A stretch of DNA of 15,652 nucleotides from Spirogloea muscicola (Eukaryota > Streptophyta > Zygnematophyceae > Spirogloeales > Spirogloeaceae): assembly GCA_009602725.1 (NCBI GenBank), contig WELB01000002.1, positions 2,112,775 through 2,128,426 of the forward strand. The letters are read 5' to 3'. A program made the translations under genes and the position numbers. Shown here in pieces: positions 14,457 through 15,652 of the stretch (positions are counted from its first letter, which is position 1; every line of letters starts with the position of its first letter). The notes below the pieces were generated by a model that made no database searches, was not told the DNA's origin, and saw only the letters and a list, made by a program, of their open reading frames with translations.

Positions 14457-14873
14457 TGTAATGATCCAGCCGTTTGGGTAAACCACACGTTTCTGTTGTT
14501 ATTACATGCCCGGCCATTTGGGTTTGGTGGCCCGCCAGGTGGCGGGCTGGTTTGTGGGGCAATTGGCCCGCCCAGGTGCGGGCCCCGCCCGTCCAGAAAT
14601 GAGAGAAGGGCTCGCCCATTGAGGATAGGGGCTGGAAAAAGAAAAGCGCGCCCATAGAAAAGAGGGGCTGGCCAAGCCAGCCCAAAAAAGAAGGACGAAG
14701 GACGAGAAGGGGCCAGGGGAAGTACGAAGAACAACCAGAAACACCCCTCGCTAGGAACCACCCGTTCAAGGGAGATCCTTTGGCCCGCCGCAAGGCAGGC
14801 CATGGGGCGACCGGCTCAAGGGGGGGTGGCACGGGGAAGCACGAAAAGGAGCAGCCTTGCCGCTGCTCGCCGC
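14457..14873 (+). mobile_element. 3' LTR-A of A2, with insertion and missing end
   Basis: It starts TGTAATGATCCAGCC like the 5' LTR and follows it through gtccagaaa / cacccctcgctagga and to cttgccgctgctcgccgc (~14873), with a small deletion near 14850. A 135-bp insert sits at 14600-14734. At ~14874 the LTR breaks off and unrelated sequence begins. The remaining ~250 bp of LTR would be expected beyond the inserted non-LTR element, outside the window. Confidence 0.85.
14600..14741 (-). mobile_element. Small insertion (135 bp) with 7-bp duplication CCAGAAA
   Basis: CCAGAAA at 14593-14599 is repeated at 14735-14741; in the A2 5' LTR (12369 region) it occurs once and the flanks join. The insert is purine-rich on the plus strand and includes a small hairpin (ggctggc caa gccagcc, near 14663). 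Read on the minus strand, it starts ttgttcttcgtacttccc and ctggccccttctcgtcc. About 50 bp of this recur in plus orientation at 14891-14943, at the start of the non-LTR-like sequence. No terminal inverted repeats are evident. It may be a short, truncated or non-autonomous copy of that element. Confidence 0.7.
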
Positions 14874-15652
14874 AGATCACCCGCGGGAAGACGAGTTCTT
14901 CTACTTCCCGTGGCCCCTTCTCGTCCTTTGTTCATTATTTTCGGGGGTTCTTCCTGCTCGCTATCGATACGCACGGGGCGCTGGGCGCTCGGTGGCTCGA
15001 GCTGCTCAACCAGCTCTCACGCGAAGACTGGCACGCTGCCTTTCCAGACGGCTCTCCGCTCAGCCCGGGATGAGCTGCTTGCGGATCATCCCGCCCTGGT
15101 GCCACGGGCCGTCCCGTTCGCTCACCTCGCGCGCACGGCCGACCTGCGGGCCCAAGCTCGCTGCATGGCGGAGGTAGATGCGGCGTCTTTCTCCACGGCG
15201 CTGGGGCTTTTGCCTCCAGCCGACCTCCGGGGGCGCGCGCGACTGCTCTCGGCGTCCTCACCAGGGGCGGCTGCTTGGCTGTCGGCTCTGCCGATCCACG
15301 ACGCGCTCCGGATGCCGGACGCCGCATTCCGAACGGCGGTGCACCGCCTCCTCGGCCTCCACCCACCATGCCTAGGTGGAGTACAACAGTGCGAGTGCGG
15401 CGAGCGCAGCCCGGACGCGGCGTCACTGGCAGCTCACATGCTCCGATGCGCACGGGGAGGGGAGCGGACCGGCACACACGACCTGCTCCGGAACGCGATG
15501 TTTGGCATATTTGTCGAAGCCGGTTACACTGTGGCGCTGGAGAACTCCAGCATCATGCCTCTGACTGCTGGGGCGGACGGCCGCCTCCACACCCGGCGCG
15601 CCGATCTCGTCGCTAGCGCGCTCGGCGGGGGGCCTCGGCTCATTGCCAACGT
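14874..15652 (+). CDS. C-terminal part of a non-LTR-type retroelement protein (partial, runs off the edge)
   Basis: An open frame (codons starting at positions divisible by 3, e.g. ATG 15165) has no stop from at least 14883 to the window end, about 255 codons. It gives TALRSARDELLADHPALVP, GAAAWLSALPIHDALRMPD, AAFRTAVHRLLGL, then C-E-C (15390, 15396), H-x3-C (HMLRC, 15435-15449), THDLLRNAMF and DGRLHTRRADLVAS (Asp 15603). By family knowledge, a CCHC finger then (R/T)H(N/D) and a PD-(D/E)XK-like 'RADLV' motif is the tail after the RT in restriction-like-endonuclease retroelements. At the end IANV stands where I would expect an Asp, so it may be inactive. The true start is not seen and RT itself is absent. 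A homology search could instead place it in another algal RT-associated family. Confidence 0.6.

Larger units (their letters stand above)
12270..14873 (+). mobile_element. Element A2: chromovirus lacking gag, PR, RT and RNase H
   Basis: The order is LTR-A (12270-12776), primer site, ~170-bp leader, then integrase and chromodomain (12961-14355), polypurine tract and 3' LTR (14457 to ~14873, interrupted). The leader jumps directly to the linker before the integrase zinc finger. It inserted into D's capsid gene; the five bases before it are CCCTG, and the partner duplication would lie past the window. Both frameshifts and loss of the catalytic Glu show the integrase is dead. Confidence 0.85.

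Noticed and set aside
14180-14803. 207-codon minus frame
   Set aside because: It is antisense to the chromodomain, polypurine tract and LTR and crosses the 135-bp insert.
14935-15477. 180-codon minus frame
   Set aside because: It is the shadow of the plus-strand frame with the finger and endonuclease-like motifs.

Overview
The window reads as a retrotransposon graveyard in a GC-rich nuclear genome. I recognise no host gene, tRNA, rRNA or CRISPR array. The recognisable protein pieces are Ty3/gypsy chromovirus parts: Gag capsid, zinc knuckle, retropepsin with DSG, reverse transcriptase with YLDD, RNase H, H2C2 zinc finger and DDE integrase, GPF module and chromodomain. The right edge carries the C-terminal part of a different, non-LTR-type element. 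High GC, Ala/Gln-rich Gag and an initiator-Met-type primer site suggest a green alga, perhaps of the Chlamydomonadales. That is inference; the window holds no taxonomic marker.

Two related LTR families are present (names A and B are mine). LTR-A is about 507-552 bp, starts TGTAAYGATCC and ends in CTACA. LTR-B is about 835-879 bp, starts TGTAACRTCC and ends in GTCACA. Both carry the same GC-rich stem-loop about 130-137 nt before their 3' end.

Layout, left to right: (1) 1-56, the 3' tip of an LTR-B sitting inside an LTR-A. (2) 57-3780, element A1 (plus): 5' LTR remnant, primer site, leader, a Gag with internal tandem duplications, a zinc knuckle fused directly to a chromodomain remnant (all of PR-RT-RH-IN missing), polypurine tract, 3' LTR. 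(3) 3781-4004 and 4845-5049, one plus-strand LTR-B split by a minus-strand solo LTR-B (4005-4839) with perfect target duplication GTAAG. (4) 5050-8740, composite C (minus): capsid, zinc knuckle, protease, RT and RNase H, followed in circularly permuted order by leader and Gag N-terminus; no integrase and no complete LTR. (5) 8757-12269, element D (plus, family B): truncated LTR, primer site, leader, Gag N-terminus and capsid. It is cut by a solo LTR-B (9504-10382, TSD CAACC) and by a minus-strand LTR-A (10692-10780 plus 11331-11797), which is itself cut by another minus solo LTR-A (10781-11325, TSD ACACG). (6) 12270-14873, element A2 (plus), inserted in D's capsid gene: LTR, primer site, leader, then directly integrase and chromodomain (Gag, PR, RT, RH missing), polypurine tract, 3' LTR. 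That 3' LTR holds a small insertion with a 7-bp duplication. (7) About 14874-15652, an open frame running off the edge that resembles the C-terminal zinc-finger/endonuclease-like part of a non-LTR retroelement.

No element looks autonomous; every coding region has frameshifts, stops or missing catalytic residues. The three family-A copies have complementary losses: A1 keeps gag, C keeps gag-PR-RT-RH, A2 keeps IN-chromodomain. Together they cover nearly the whole ancestral domain order.
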